A stretch of 64,000 nt of DNA from Compostibacter hankyongensis (lineage in GTDB: Bacteria; Bacteroidota; Bacteroidia; Chitinophagales; Chitinophagaceae). Location: the NCBI RefSeq assembly GCF_039541075.1, contig NZ_BAABFN010000022.1, positions 62,001 through 126,000 of the forward strand. Reading direction: 5' to 3'. The stretch's first letter is position 1. Each line of letters opens with the position of its first letter. Below the pieces are notes generated by a model. The model was not told the origin of the DNA. It did no database searches and saw only the letters and a program-made list of their open reading frames with translations. Shown here one piece after another: positions 8,934 through 17,487 of the stretch. A program made the position numbers and the translations under genes.

Positions 8934-9962
8934 CTATTCAACAGGCTCCCATTTGAGTTTAGCCACACGGATCCCATCCAGCGAAGGGTTCAATGCAACG
9001 ATATAATAGGCCCCTCCGGAAAACACGATCTCAGGAGCAGCTACCGGCAATGTTCCGATACCGGAGCTGTCGTTACCTATCCCGAAATTGCGCGGATCTT
9101 CAGACGCATATTGGGTATTCAGATTGTTTTTACCATAGACCTGGTTTCTGAAAAGATAATAAGCCCCATCCTTTTTGACCACGAACGGGCATTCCGCGCC
9201 TCCTCCGAACCAGTCGGTCTTCTGATCGGCCGCTCCGCCTGCCGCTACCATAACCGGTGCGCTCCAATGCTTTAAATCGGCAGAGACGCGGCAGAAATCG
9301 GCCGACTTGTATGTTTTATGGACGGCTTTGCCATTTTCTGTTACCGTTCCGTCCGGAGCGGTATGCCCGGTATAATAGCAATAATACAACCCACTGTCAT
9401 ACATGACCATCGGATCCCTGGTATTACCATAAGGGCCTGAAAACAGGTCTGACCGCCCTTTTGCATTCAGCACGCGGGTAAATTTCTTGCCGTCGGCGCT
9501 GCTGGCAAGACATATGTTGTTCCAGTCGCCGTAAACCATATAAAAGGTATCCCTGGTCCGGAATACGAAAGGGGCCTGTAACCCTCCTGCGGCTTCTCCC
9601 ACAGTCGTATCCGCTTCCATGGCTATACCCCTGGGTTCCCAGTCCTTGTCCGTGAGGTCTTTACCTTCCCAATGATAAAAAAGACGCGTATGCCCTCCGC
9701 AGCGGGTATTCCTGATACAGGACCAAAGTTGCCAGGTGCCGTCGGCAGCCTGCCAGATACCAAAATCGACCGGTTGTTGCTTTTCAGAAGTATATCTCCC
9801 GAGGTCAGGGTTACCGGCAATCTGCCACCATGAGCCCTCGATCACAGGACGGGTCAGTACATGGCGGGTCGGAACACTTTGGCCCCGCAACATCAAGGGG
9901 CTGTTCACCATTACTGCATAGAACAGGATCTTTTGACAAAGACGCTTGCTGTATTCTTTCAT
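8934..9962 (-). CDS. Exported glycosidase-like protein with five-bladed beta-propeller (GH43/GH32-like)
   Basis: This protein is about 342 residues from the ATG at 9962. Its leader (MKEYSKRLCQKILFYAVMVN) looks like a signal peptide with cleavage near RGQS. An upstream start at 9998 would place 12 extra residues before it. The body resembles five-bladed beta-propeller glycosidases: DFGIWQAADGTWQLWSCIRN, TFYMVYGDWN, TRDPMVMYDSGLYYCYYTGH and AYYLFRNQVYG form successive blade-like units. Candidate acidic catalytic residues are the Asp in DFGIW and the Asp in TRDPM. It probably acts in the periplasm or outside the cell on a sugar substrate. The family call is from fold-like motifs only and the activity is unknown. 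Confidence 0.65.
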   Translation of the reverse strand: MKEYSKRLCQKILFYAVMVNSPLMLRGQSVPTRHVLTRPVIEGSWWQIAGNPDLGRYTSEKQQPVDFGIWQAADGTWQLWSCIRNTRCGGHTRLFYHWEGKDLTDKDWEPRGIAMEADTTVGEAAGGLQAPFVFRTRDTFYMVYGDWNNICLASSADGKKFTRVLNAKGRSDLFSGPYGNTRDPMVMYDSGLYYCYYTGHTAPDGTVTENGKAVHKTYKSADFCRVSADLKHWSAPVMVAAGGAADQKTDWFGGGAECPFVVKKDGAYYLFRNQVYGKNNLNTQYASEDPRNFGIGNDSSGIGTLPVAAPEIVFSGGAYYIVALNPSLDGIRVAKLKWEPVE

Positions 9963-10030
9963 ATTTAACATCGGATATCCCTTGAGACCTGATACCATTG
10001 ATTATTTTACTATTGAATTTTATCGTAGAT

Positions 10031-10038
10031 TAGTTTTG
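10031..10038 (+). promoter_or_regulatory. Putative -7 box for the DUF4188 gene
   Basis: TAGTTTTG matches TAnnTTTG in an AT-rich divergent spacer (9999-10112). It lies about 75 bases before the start at 10113 and would serve the two plus-strand genes that follow. Confidence 0.35.
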
Positions 10039-10112
10039 ATAAAATTACAACTACTATTAACGGACAACCATTATTTCTTGCATGCAATGATTTTGCTTCA
10101 AAATAGATATTT

Positions 10113-10586
10113 ATGATTATCAAGCAACGAATGACGGCAAAAATGGACAAACCTTTTGTCGTGTTCCTGATCGGAATGCGGGTTAATAAGTTTTGGAAGT
10201 TTCATAAATGGATACCGGTAGCGGCGGCGATGCCCAGGATGATCAAAGAACTAATGATCAATAAGGATATGGGACTTATCCATGCAGAAACATGGTTTGG
10301 CCGGACTACCATTATGGTGCAGTATTGGGAATCATTTGAAAAGCTGGAAGCTTATGCAAGGAACAAAGACGCCCAGCACTTTCCGGCCTGGCAGGATTTC
10401 AACCGGCGCATCAAAAGCAATGGAGATGTCGGAATCTGGCATGAAACCTATCTCATTCCGAAAGGGAACTGCGAAAGTGTTTACAACAACATGCCCAGGT
10501 TCGGGCTTGGCAAGGCAGGTGAGTTAATACCAGCCATCGGAAACTACCATCATGCAAAAGATCGGGTTACCGCCGGAAGGGAATAA
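10113..10586 (+). CDS. DUF4188-family protein (monooxygenase-like)
   Basis: This 157-residue protein matches the DUF4188 pattern as I remember it: a FVVFLIGMRVNKFWKFHKW opening, a conserved ETWFGRTTIMVQYWESFEKL segment and a histidine-containing FPAWQDFNRR stretch. The family has a dimeric alpha/beta-barrel-like fold related to small monooxygenases, and no substrate is established. A second Met at residue 7 or 11 is a possible alternative start. It is followed 41 bases later by a short NAD(P)-binding protein on the same strand, so the two probably form a small operon. Confidence 0.7.
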   Translation: MIIKQRMTAKMDKPFVVFLIGMRVNKFWKFHKWIPVAAAMPRMIKELMINKDMGLIHAETWFGRTTIMVQYWESFEKLEAYARNKDAQHFPAWQDFNRRIKSNGDVGIWHETYLIPKGNCESVYNNMPRFGLGKAGELIPAIGNYHHAKDRVTAGRE

Positions 10587-10627
10587 AGGTTGCCGATAAT
10601 TAAGTATTTTTATGACATAACCTGTAT

Positions 10628-11299
10628 ATGGCCTATAAGGTAATCATAACCGGAACAACCGGCATGGTCGGCGAAGGAGTAATGATGGCGTGTCTGGCAG
10701 ATCCCCGTATAGCCGGGGTATTGAGCGTCAGCAGGAAGCCGACGGGAAGATCGCACCCCAAGCTGAAGGAATACCTGGTATCTGATTTCTTAAACCTGAA
10801 AAAGGGCGACGAAAATCTGCAGGGATACGATGGCTGTTTTTTCTGCACAGGCGTAAGCAGCATCGGGATGAAAGAAGCCGAATACAGCCGGCTCACCTAT
10901 GACCTCACCACGCATTTTGCAGGAGTGTTGCCGCAACGGGATATGGCTTTTATCTATGTCAGCGGCAGCGGAACGGACAGCAGCGAAAAGGGAAGGCTGA
11001 TGTGGGCACGTGTAAAGGGAAAAACCGAAAACGCCCTGCTAAAGATGTCTTTTAAAAAGGTGTACTGCTTCCGTCCCGGGTTGATGAAACCGACACCGGG
11101 ACAAAGAAATGTACTAAAGCTATATCGCTATGCCGGGTGGATGTATCCCATCCTGAAAGCCGTCTTCCCCAACAGCGCCGGCACGCTCCGGCAGGTGGGG
11201 CAGGCTATGATCCATTGCCTTATCAACGGCGGCGATAAACAGATCATGGAGGTAAAGGATATTAACCATGCCGGTGGCAGCGCAGCCGAAGGCCGGTAA
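10628..11299 (+). CDS. NAD(P)-binding Rossmann-fold protein (short atypical SDR/epimerase-like)
   Basis: This 223-residue protein has an N-terminal dinucleotide-binding loop GTTGMVGEG at residues 8-16, typical of atypical short-chain dehydrogenases with an NAD(P)H-binding domain. Further family-like segments are CFFCTGVSSIG (about 75), FIYVSGSGTD (about 115) and VYCFRPGLMKPT (about 147). A catalytic YxxxK pair is not obvious, so it may be a non-catalytic or unusual member. The cytoplasmic substrate is unknown. It is probably cotranscribed with the DUF4188 gene. Confidence 0.75.
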   Translation: MAYKVIITGTTGMVGEGVMMACLADPRIAGVLSVSRKPTGRSHPKLKEYLVSDFLNLKKGDENLQGYDGCFFCTGVSSIGMKEAEYSRLTYDLTTHFAGVLPQRDMAFIYVSGSGTDSSEKGRLMWARVKGKTENALLKMSFKKVYCFRPGLMKPTPGQRNVLKLYRYAGWMYPILKAVFPNSAGTLRQVGQAMIHCLINGGDKQIMEVKDINHAGGSAAEGR

Positions 11300-11708
11300 G
11301 TAATACGGGGCGGGGACGTTTATCGATATCAGCGGCGGCAGATAGGCTGCAACACCCCGGTAAATCCGGGGAGGACCGGAAAATAATTTTGAAAGAACAA
11401 AAAACCGCCCTATATTTCATGGGCGAAAAGCTTTAACCGCATTAACCTAAATCCTGCTGTATGCAACAGTTTCTACCCCGCATTCACCCGCACCGGGCAA
11501 TTTTTAACGGTCTCTTTATCGCTGCCATCTCCCTCAACTTTTCCGGATAACCCCTCCGGCCTGTTCCTGTATACCGGTCCCTACCCAAGGGATGGTAAAA
11601 ACCAGGCGCATATCCTGCCGTCATGCGCTGCCGTGACGACGAACGCCGGTATCTGCCGGGTGATTAACACTGCATATTCCACTTCATAACGAATCAATTT
11701 TCATTCCG
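11300..11708. other. Gene-free spacer of about 410 bases
   Basis: No convincing gene was found. The longest start-to-stop frame of note is 29 codons (ATG at 11461), with a hydrophobic centre but no ribosome-binding or promoter support. GC-rich short inverted stretches occur near 11351-11370, but no hairpin followed by a T-run was seen. Confidence 0.5.
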
Positions 11709-12437
11709 ATGAAACACCAATACCCTTTCACCAGAAAGACCTTCCGGTCTTTTACAGGATGGCTTTTTCTGATCGTGCCGGCCGTTTTGCTGTGCGGCTG
11801 TATCACCGCAAAAAAAATGGACCGCCTTGTAGGCAAACAGTACGGGAACCATCTGCCGGCCGAGCGAAAACTAAAGGACAGCTCTATTATGATAACCTCT
11901 TCCCTTCCGGCCGGATCAGGGCAAGTTTCCTCCAGTCATACATCAACCCGTATGTTGCCACTACTCGTTTACTGGAAAGTTGATTATAAGAACACCTGCA
12001 TTTTGAATACAGAAATTCCCGTCCGTCGTTTTAAGAATATGGTATATACCCAGGCCAAAGGAAAGCTGATTCCCTCGCTACAGGGAAAACAGCTGGAGCT
12101 CTCCATAGAACAAATGCCCCATGCTTTTGCACTGAATGACAAAACAAGGATAGTGGGGTTACTGTACTACATTTCCCTGGAAACAGTATATATACAGCCG
12201 GAGCTGAAAGACATGGTGGTATCCTATAAGCTGCTGCAGGATAACCAAGTGGTAAAAAGGGGCAGGATAGCCATACCGGATAGCGAAACCAACACCCCGA
12301 TAAAAATGTTCCAGTCCTGGAAAACCGCCACGGGAAACCATATTGCGCTGTATAATCACAATATCGATAACATGGCCAGAACATTTGTGGATGAAATGAG
12401 CCATGAACTGGATCCTTCGCTGACAAGCGCACGCTGA
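11709..12437 (+). CDS. Hypothetical lipoprotein
   Basis: This 242-residue protein has a clear lipoprotein signal: a basic N-terminus, a hydrophobic core (GWLFLIVPAVLLCGC) and a lipobox ending at Cys31. The mature part has mixed alpha/beta character (for example VYWKVDYKNTCILNTEIPV and LLYYISLETVYIQPELKDMV) with no motif I recognise. It probably sits in a membrane facing the periplasm. The next gene begins 27 bases downstream on the same strand, so they may be cotranscribed. Confidence 0.7.
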   Translation: MKHQYPFTRKTFRSFTGWLFLIVPAVLLCGCITAKKMDRLVGKQYGNHLPAERKLKDSSIMITSSLPAGSGQVSSSHTSTRMLPLLVYWKVDYKNTCILNTEIPVRRFKNMVYTQAKGKLIPSLQGKQLELSIEQMPHAFALNDKTRIVGLLYYISLETVYIQPELKDMVVSYKLLQDNQVVKRGRIAIPDSETNTPIKMFQSWKTATGNHIALYNHNIDNMARTFVDEMSHELDPSLTSAR

Positions 12438-12464
12438 TCCTGCTTCATCCGAAAAACGACAAGC

Positions 12465-13223
12465 ATGCTGAGAAAAAAATGGCTTGCCCTCATCCTGTTT
12501 CTGCCTGCACTGCATGCTGCAGGACAGGATACTACCTATTACAATAAGGCGGGGAATCAAACAACCTTTTTACAGACGGCCGACTACTATGAAGTAGTCT
12601 GGCATGATCCCCATGATGCGAGCAGGGCCATTGAAAAGACCTATTACAAATCAGGAAAGATCAGGTCGGAGAGCTTTTTTTCGGATTACAAAAAAAGGAC
12701 CCTTAATGGCGAACAACGAAAATATTATGCAAACGGCCAGCTAAAACAGTCGGTCAGTTACCGGAACAGGGATATCAACGGCGCGGTCCGCACCTTTTGG
12801 GAAAACGGCCATCCAAAAAGGGTGGACTCCTTCTTTAACGGCAAGTTCGTCAGGGGAAAATGTTTTAATGCCGACGGAAAAACGGTTCCGCATACGGAAT
12901 TTCTCCGGATGCCCGAGTTCCCGGGCGGGGAAAATGCGATGATGAACTTCCTCCGAAGGGAACTTAAATACCCTGAACGGGCCAGAAAAAAGAATGTCCA
13001 GGGACGCGTCGTCGTCATTTTTATTGTCACCCGTACCGGAAGCATCTCAAATGTGAAAATCGGAGAGGGTGTAAACATCGATCTCGACAGGGAAGCCATC
13101 AGGGTAGTTAAAAAGATGCCCACCTGGAAACCCGGCATACAGGACGGCGAGCCGGTAACTGTTCAGTACTCCCTTCCACTTCAGTTCAGGCTGGAGGAGC
13201 AGAAAAGCCATAAGCGCCGGTAA
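12465..13223 (+). CDS. Exported protein with MORN-like repeats and a TonB C-terminal domain
   Basis: This 252-residue protein has a signal peptide (MLRKKWLALILFLPALHAAGQ). Residues about 60-135 hold three MORN-like repeats of the kind seen in Bacteroidota antitoxin-like or membrane-binding repeats (KTYYKSGKIRSESFF, RKYYANGQLKQSVSY, RTFWENGHPKRVDSFF). Residues about 150-243 form a TonB C-terminal-like domain (FPGGENAMMNFLRRELKYPE, GRVVVIFIVTRTGSISNVKI, AIRVVKKMPTWKPG). It lacks the N-terminal membrane anchor and proline-rich spacer of a classical energy transducer, so it is likely a periplasmic TonB-C protein rather than a TonB that spans the envelope. The partner is unknown. Confidence 0.8.
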   Translation: MLRKKWLALILFLPALHAAGQDTTYYNKAGNQTTFLQTADYYEVVWHDPHDASRAIEKTYYKSGKIRSESFFSDYKKRTLNGEQRKYYANGQLKQSVSYRNRDINGAVRTFWENGHPKRVDSFFNGKFVRGKCFNADGKTVPHTEFLRMPEFPGGENAMMNFLRRELKYPERARKKNVQGRVVVIFIVTRTGSISNVKIGEGVNIDLDREAIRVVKKMPTWKPGIQDGEPVTVQYSLPLQFRLEEQKSHKRR

Positions 13224-13355
13224 GCAAATGCTGGACTTGGTAAGTCCCGGGTTTAGAACCGAAAAGACGCTGTTTCAACGACAAAATCAAATCTGATTTC
13301 GGGATAGTGTTAATTGTTTTTTTATATCAATTCTTTCAATTTACTGAAAATTAAC

Positions 13356-13363
13356 TACTTTTG
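13356..13363 (+). promoter_or_regulatory. Putative -7 box for the Fic-protein gene
   Basis: TACTTTTG matches TAnnTTTG within an AT-rich stretch (13310-13375). The transcription start would fall near 13370, which argues against the most upstream possible start codon at 13372 and for a start at 13417 or 13447. Confidence 0.45.
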
Positions 13364-13446
13364 ATATAGCATTGTTAATTGTTGGTCATTTGATCAGAAA
13401 ATGCTGCACGAGCAAAATGCTTGTGCAAAATGCAAAACAAACGCTC

Positions 13447-14604
13447 ATGAAAGAAGCCCGATTTACTCCTTTTCCGCTACAATTGACGGAACCCTCTTTC
13501 GGCTCTCCATTAACTGATTTGATCATTGAATTGGATCACCTGCGGAAAAAACCGTTGCGGGGATCGACCCATCCCCGCGTATTCTTTCAGTTGAAACATA
13601 TTTTCCACACTCTGGAAAGTATCGGATCTGCCAGAATCGAGGGGAATAATACCACAATTGCCGAATACATTGAGACTAAGCTTGACGAACATCGTTCTAT
13701 ACCACCCAGCATCCGGGAAATCCAGAACATTGAGAAAGCAATGGATTTTATTGACGAGCACATTAAAGAGTTCCCGATTAACCGAGCTTTCCTTAGCGAA
13801 ATGCATAAAATGGTCGTCGATGGATTGGCTGCACCACCGGCTGGAGAGGGAGATGCTCTTCCGGGCGAGTATAGAAAACATGCGGTAAAGATCAACAAAT
13901 CAACCCACATACCACCTGATGCATTCCTTATAGCGGAATATATGGAAGAACTGATGGAATTTATTAACCGATCTGACAGTCCGAAATACGATCTATTAAA
14001 AGTCGCTATCGCTCATCACCGCTTTGTTTGGATACACCCGTTCGGTAACGGAAATGGCCGGACAGTCCGTCTGTTTACTTACGCCATGTTGATTAAGTCA
14101 GGCTTTAATGTCGATATCGGTCGAATACTAAATCCAACCGCTGTTTTCTGCAGTAACCGTAACGACTATTATAAACACCTGTCTGAAGCCGATAGCGGAA
14201 CCTCCGAAGGGATTTTAAATTGGTGCACCTATGTGCTAAAGGGCTTGAAAGAAGAAATAGAAAAAATTGACCGCCTGCTGAATTATGATTTTTTACGGCG
14301 GCATATCCTGGTTCCAGCCATTGACTACTCCCTGGAACGCCGACACATTACAGAACTGGAAGCAAAATTGCTTCGTCGGGTAGCAGAAAAGCAGCTTATC
14401 CAAGCTGCGAATGTAAAGGACTTATTACCTCGCAAAGCAAGCGCAGAGGTCTCCCGGCAATTGCGAAAACTGATCGAAAAAAAGATGTTGATGCCGGAGA
14501 AAGCGGGCACTCGGAAGTATGTCATACGGTTTGACAATAGTTATTTATTACGGGGAGTCATCCAGGCTCTTGGAGAAAGAAGTTTCCTGCCAACGAATGA
14601 ATAA
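13447..14604 (+). CDS. Fic-domain protein (probable AMP-transferase, self-inhibited class II)
   Basis: This protein is about 385 residues from the ATG at 13447. Upstream in-frame ATGs at 13372 and 13417 are possible but lie close to the putative promoter. The Fic active-site motif HPFGNGNGR (about 197-205) is complete, including the catalytic His. An N-terminal inhibitory helix motif SARIEGN (about 61-67, S-x3-E-G) marks it as a class II Fic protein that blocks its own ATP site. The C-terminal 100 residues look like a winged-helix domain (EVSRQLRKLIEKKMLMP). Such proteins transfer AMP to hydroxyl groups of target proteins. Base composition is visibly more AT-rich than its neighbours, which hints at transfer. 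No target is encoded nearby. Confidence 0.85.
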   Translation: MKEARFTPFPLQLTEPSFGSPLTDLIIELDHLRKKPLRGSTHPRVFFQLKHIFHTLESIGSARIEGNNTTIAEYIETKLDEHRSIPPSIREIQNIEKAMDFIDEHIKEFPINRAFLSEMHKMVVDGLAAPPAGEGDALPGEYRKHAVKINKSTHIPPDAFLIAEYMEELMEFINRSDSPKYDLLKVAIAHHRFVWIHPFGNGNGRTVRLFTYAMLIKSGFNVDIGRILNPTAVFCSNRNDYYKHLSEADSGTSEGILNWCTYVLKGLKEEIEKIDRLLNYDFLRRHILVPAIDYSLERRHITELEAKLLRRVAEKQLIQAANVKDLLPRKASAEVSRQLRKLIEKKMLMPEKAGTRKYVIRFDNSYLLRGVIQALGERSFLPTNE

Positions 14605-14746
14605 GAATCAATTTACTGAGCAGCAATTCTAATCAATAATGACATTACGAAATAATGGGATCGATATATAATTTATCGAATTACTTTTATGATGGGATTT
14701 TTTGCTCGTAAGCACTTGGAGATGAAATCAAAAGGGTTACTGATTT

Positions 14747-14780
14747 ATAAAAAACCGGAAAATCGATTGATTTTCCGGTT
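14747..14780 (-). terminator. Rho-independent terminator of tRNA-Ala
   Basis: A perfect 12-bp stem (14753-14764 with 14769-14780) and a four-base loop lie three bases after the tRNA 3' end. On the minus strand it continues into a T-run (14749-14754). Confidence 0.8.
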
Positions 14781-14783
14781 AAG

Positions 14784-14857
14784 TGGAGGTTACCGGAGTC
14801 GAACCGGTGACCTTTTGCATGCCATGCAAACGCTCTAGCCAGCTGAGCTAAACCCCC
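14784..14857 (-). tRNA. tRNA-Ala (anticodon GGC)
   Basis: A 74-base cloverleaf is on the minus strand. The acceptor stem GGGGGTT pairs with AACCTCC (one G-T pair), the D arm has the usual TAGCTCAGCTGG, and the anticodon stem TTTGC/GCAAA encloses loop ATGGCAT with anticodon GGC at positions 34-36. The T arm contains GGTTCGAACTCC. The discriminator base is A and CCA is not encoded, so it must be added after transcription. The 3' end faces the Fic gene. Confidence 0.95.
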
Positions 14858-15001
14858 ATGCCTTTCAAAAAGCAGTGCAAAGATAGCGGTTTTGCTGAAA
14901 AAACAAAGTGCAGCGGAAATTGACCCGGATATAGCGGGAAGAGCGCCCCCTTGCGGCAGATCATCGTATCTTTACGGACGATATCCAAACCTTCCGGGAT
15001 C

Positions 15002-15178
15002 ATGAAAAAGATATGGGATCAAGTGCTGCGTTACCTCTTCCTGAAGAAACAGGACCCGAATGCCCCCAAGACCACCTATGTAAAGCTGATGCACGGCATG
15101 AACCGGATATCCATTCTGCTCTTCCTGATATGCGTCATCATCCTGCTGGTACGGCTGATCCGGCACCTGATTCACTGA
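15002..15178 (+). CDS. Small single-span membrane protein (DUF6728-like)
   Basis: This 58-residue protein begins at the ATG at 15002. A longer frame from 14951 adds 17 unlikely residues. The N-terminal part is basic and soluble (MKKIWDQVLRYLFLKKQDPN) and the C-terminal part is one transmembrane helix (ISILLFLICVIILLVRLIRH). It resembles a small conserved Bacteroidota family that I believe is DUF6728, of unknown function. The box TATCTTTA at about 14968-14975 may be its -7 element. Its 3' end overlaps the convergent lpxB gene by 41 bases. Confidence 0.7.
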   Translation: MKKIWDQVLRYLFLKKQDPNAPKTTYVKLMHGMNRISILLFLICVIILLVRLIRHLIH

Positions 15179-16271
15179 GATAGCGGAGAATGGCTGCGGC
15201 TGCGGCTTCCGAGGCATGCCCGGCACCCAGACGATCCCATAGCTGATGATAATCCTCCTTCAGCCTGCGGATGTGATCTTCATCCTTAAGCAGGGCGTTG
15301 AGCTCTTTTTGCAGGTTGGCAGGCGTCAGCTCATACTGTATCAGCTCCTTCACTACTTCCCGGTCCATAATGAGGTTCACCAGCGAGATGTATTTTACCC
15401 GGATCAGGCGGCGGGCCAGGAAATACGATACCGGGCTGCCTTTATAGCAAACTACTTCGGGTACGCCAAACAAGGCTGTTTCCAGGGTGGCGGTGCCGGA
15501 GGTCACCAAAGCTGCCCGGGCCTGGCGCAGCAGGTCGTAGGTGCGGCCCTTTACACACCGTACATTATCATACCCCTGCAGGAAAGGTTGTAAGAACTCA
15601 TCTTCCAGGCTCGGGGCCTGGGCGATCACAAAGGCATAGTCCGGGAAAGCGGCGGCCATCTTCAGCATCACCGGCAGCTTTTTGCGCACTTCCTGCCTGC
15701 GGCTGCCGGGCAGCAGGGCCACGACAGGCTTGTCGGCCAGGGATTCCGGCGCAGGGCGGCGCTGCGCTTCTCTGACCACCTCTACAAGCGGGTGGCCCAC
15801 ATATTCCACGGGATAATCCCATTTCTCATAAAAGGCCTTTTCGAACGGAAGGATCACCAGCATCTTATCCACGCACTCCCGGATCAGCTTCACCCGGCTT
15901 TCTTTCCAGGCCCATACCTGGGGGGAAATGTAAAAGATCACCCGCAGCCCCTGCTCATGCGCCCATTGCGCAATGCGAAGGTTAAAACCGGGATAGTCGA
16001 TGAGCACCAGCGCATCGGGACGAAAGGCCAGGATATCCTTCTTGCAAAAGTCCAGATTCCGGAAGATGGTGCGCAAGTGCATGGCCACCTCCGCAAAACC
16101 CATAAAGGCCAGATCGCGGTAATGCTTGACAAGCACCGCCCCTGCCTCCTGCATAAGATCGCCCCCCCAGCAACGAACCTCTGTGGCGGTATCCTGCCGG
16201 TGCAAGGCACGGATCAGGTTGCTGCCATGCAGATCGCCCGAAGCTTCACCGGCTATGATATAATATCGCAT
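15138..16271 (-). CDS. lpxB: Lipid-A-disaccharide synthase
   Basis: LpxB (377 residues) joins UDP-2,3-diacylglucosamine and lipid X into the lipid A disaccharide at the inner face of the cytoplasmic membrane. The diagnostic GEASGDLHGSNL motif is at residues 8-19. Further family segments are PDALVLIDYPGFNLRIA (about 90), FYISPQVWAWKESRV (about 112), VALLPGSRRQEV (about 192) and SGTATLETALFGVPEVVCYK (about 260). The ATG at 16271 fits the family start; the frame extends to 16298 but those residues are not conserved. It is the last gene of the metG-surE-lpxB run. Its 3' end overlaps the small membrane-protein gene on the other strand. Confidence 0.97.
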   Translation of the reverse strand: MRYYIIAGEASGDLHGSNLIRALHRQDTATEVRCWGGDLMQEAGAVLVKHYRDLAFMGFAEVAMHLRTIFRNLDFCKKDILAFRPDALVLIDYPGFNLRIAQWAHEQGLRVIFYISPQVWAWKESRVKLIRECVDKMLVILPFEKAFYEKWDYPVEYVGHPLVEVVREAQRRPAPESLADKPVVALLPGSRRQEVRKKLPVMLKMAAAFPDYAFVIAQAPSLEDEFLQPFLQGYDNVRCVKGRTYDLLRQARAALVTSGTATLETALFGVPEVVCYKGSPVSYFLARRLIRVKYISLVNLIMDREVVKELIQYELTPANLQKELNALLKDEDHIRRLKEDYHQLWDRLGAGHASEAAAAAILRYLSESGAGSAVPAG

Positions 16272-16321
16272 ATGCTCAGAGGGTAGCAAGGCAGACATTA
16301 TCCGCCGCAGCGCCCTGTACT

Positions 16322-16621
16322 TTACAATTTATAGATAATAATGACGATGGCATATACCAGCGTGGCAATCAGGATGCCGCGGGCTGTCTGGTCCTTATGG
16401 TTCTGGGTATACAGGAAAAAGATGATGGCGTTGAACAGCAGGCTCAGGCTCATTACCTTGGGTATCAGGAACTGGTGATTGGAGAAAAGCTGAAGATAGC
16501 TGGCCAGCGATGCGCCATTCGGAAGAAAGCGCAGCAGGTAAAAAATAAAAAAGCCCACTATCGGTGCCAGCAAACCCAGCACCAGCCCGAGTCCGGTCTG
16601 ATCTCTCTTCAGGAATTTCAA
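16322..16621 (-). CDS. Small membrane protein, three predicted helices
   Basis: This 99-residue hydrophobic protein has likely transmembrane segments at about 10-32 (LGLVLGLLAPIVGFFIFYLL), 53-71 and 82-98. It has no motif I recognise. The start codon is TTG and overlaps the surE stop codon (TTGA), so translation is probably coupled to surE. The position between surE and lpxB suggests an envelope function, but this is inference. Confidence 0.7.
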   Translation of the reverse strand: MKFLKRDQTGLGLVLGLLAPIVGFFIFYLLRFLPNGASLASYLQLFSNHQFLIPKVMSLSLLFNAIIFFLYTQNHKDQTARGILIATLVYAIVIIIYKL

Positions 16622-17391
16622 AACGGCCAGTCTTTTGCGATCTGTTGTTTAAGTTCGTAATGCGTCAGGTCGAACCGTACGGGTACTACCGAAACATAGC
16701 CGTGCTCCAGCGCCCAGACATCGGTATCCTCACCTTCGTCCAGGTTCTCAAACTCTCCCGTCAGCCAGTAGTATTTTTTCCCCTGCGGGTCGGTCCGCTC
16801 ATCAAATTCCTCCACCCATTTGGCATTCGCCTGCCGACAGAGCCGGATGCCTTTCACCGCTGCGGCAGGGATTATTGGCACATTTACATTTAACAGGGTG
16901 CCATAGGGCAACGGTTTTTCCAGCAGGTAGCGGGACAGGTTGCGCGCCACCTGCCCAGCCAGCGAAAAGTCAGCATCAAAGCGGTAATCGAGCAGCGAAA
17001 AACCTACCGAGGGGATACCTTCGATAGCCGCTTCCATGGCCGCACTCATGGTGCCCGAATAAATGACGTTGATGGAATGGTTGGCGCCGTGGTTGATGCC
17101 GCTGACGCAGAGGTCTGGCGGCCCGTGGAGGATCTTGTCCCGCGCCAGCTTCACACAATCCACCGGGGTCCCCGAACATTGATAAGCTTCGATATCCCCG
17201 AAAAGATCCACCTGATCCAGGCGCAGCGGCACCCCCAGCGTAATGGCGTGTCCCTTCCCGGACTGCGGCCGATCCGGAGCCACCACCACCACCTTCCCCA
17301 ATGGCTTTACCGCCTCCACGAGGGCATGGATGCCGGGAGCTGTAATATCATCGTCGTTGGTAACTAAAATTACCGGTCGTTGTTCCATCAT
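16618..17391 (-). CDS. surE: 5'-nucleotidase/polyphosphatase SurE
   Basis: SurE (257 residues) is a cytoplasmic metal-dependent phosphatase that acts on nucleoside monophosphates. The metal-binding TNDDD motif lies at residues 11-15, followed by APDRPQSGKGHAITL (about 39-53), the YQCSGTPVDCVKLA segment (about 69-82) and the GINHGANHSINVIYSGTM motif (about 95-112). Two ATG codons open the frame and either could be used. The downstream small membrane-protein gene starts inside its stop codon. A box TAACTTTA about 25 bases upstream resembles a weak -7 element, so it may be transcribed both alone and from metG. Confidence 0.95.
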   Translation of the reverse strand: MMEQRPVILVTNDDDITAPGIHALVEAVKPLGKVVVVAPDRPQSGKGHAITLGVPLRLDQVDLFGDIEAYQCSGTPVDCVKLARDKILHGPPDLCVSGINHGANHSINVIYSGTMSAAMEAAIEGIPSVGFSLLDYRFDADFSLAGQVARNLSRYLLEKPLPYGTLLNVNVPIIPAAAVKGIRLCRQANAKWVEEFDERTDPQGKKYYWLTGEFENLDEGEDTDVWALEHGYVSVVPVRFDLTHYELKQQIAKDWPF

Positions 17392-17487
17392 CCGGGCTGA
17401 CCTTTTTTGAACGCGCTAAAGTTACCACGAATTTCACAGATGCCGCCGGGAATGGGATGAATAAATAGCTATTATTGCTGCGCCCGG

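Noticed and set aside
11461..11550. A 29-codon frame with a hydrophobic centre in the 11300-11708 spacer
   Set aside because: No ribosome-binding site, promoter or recognisable similarity; length is within chance expectation.
14605..14857. tRNA-Ala as the attachment site of an island carrying the Fic gene
   Set aside because: No integrase and no direct repeat of the tRNA 3' end was seen elsewhere in the window.
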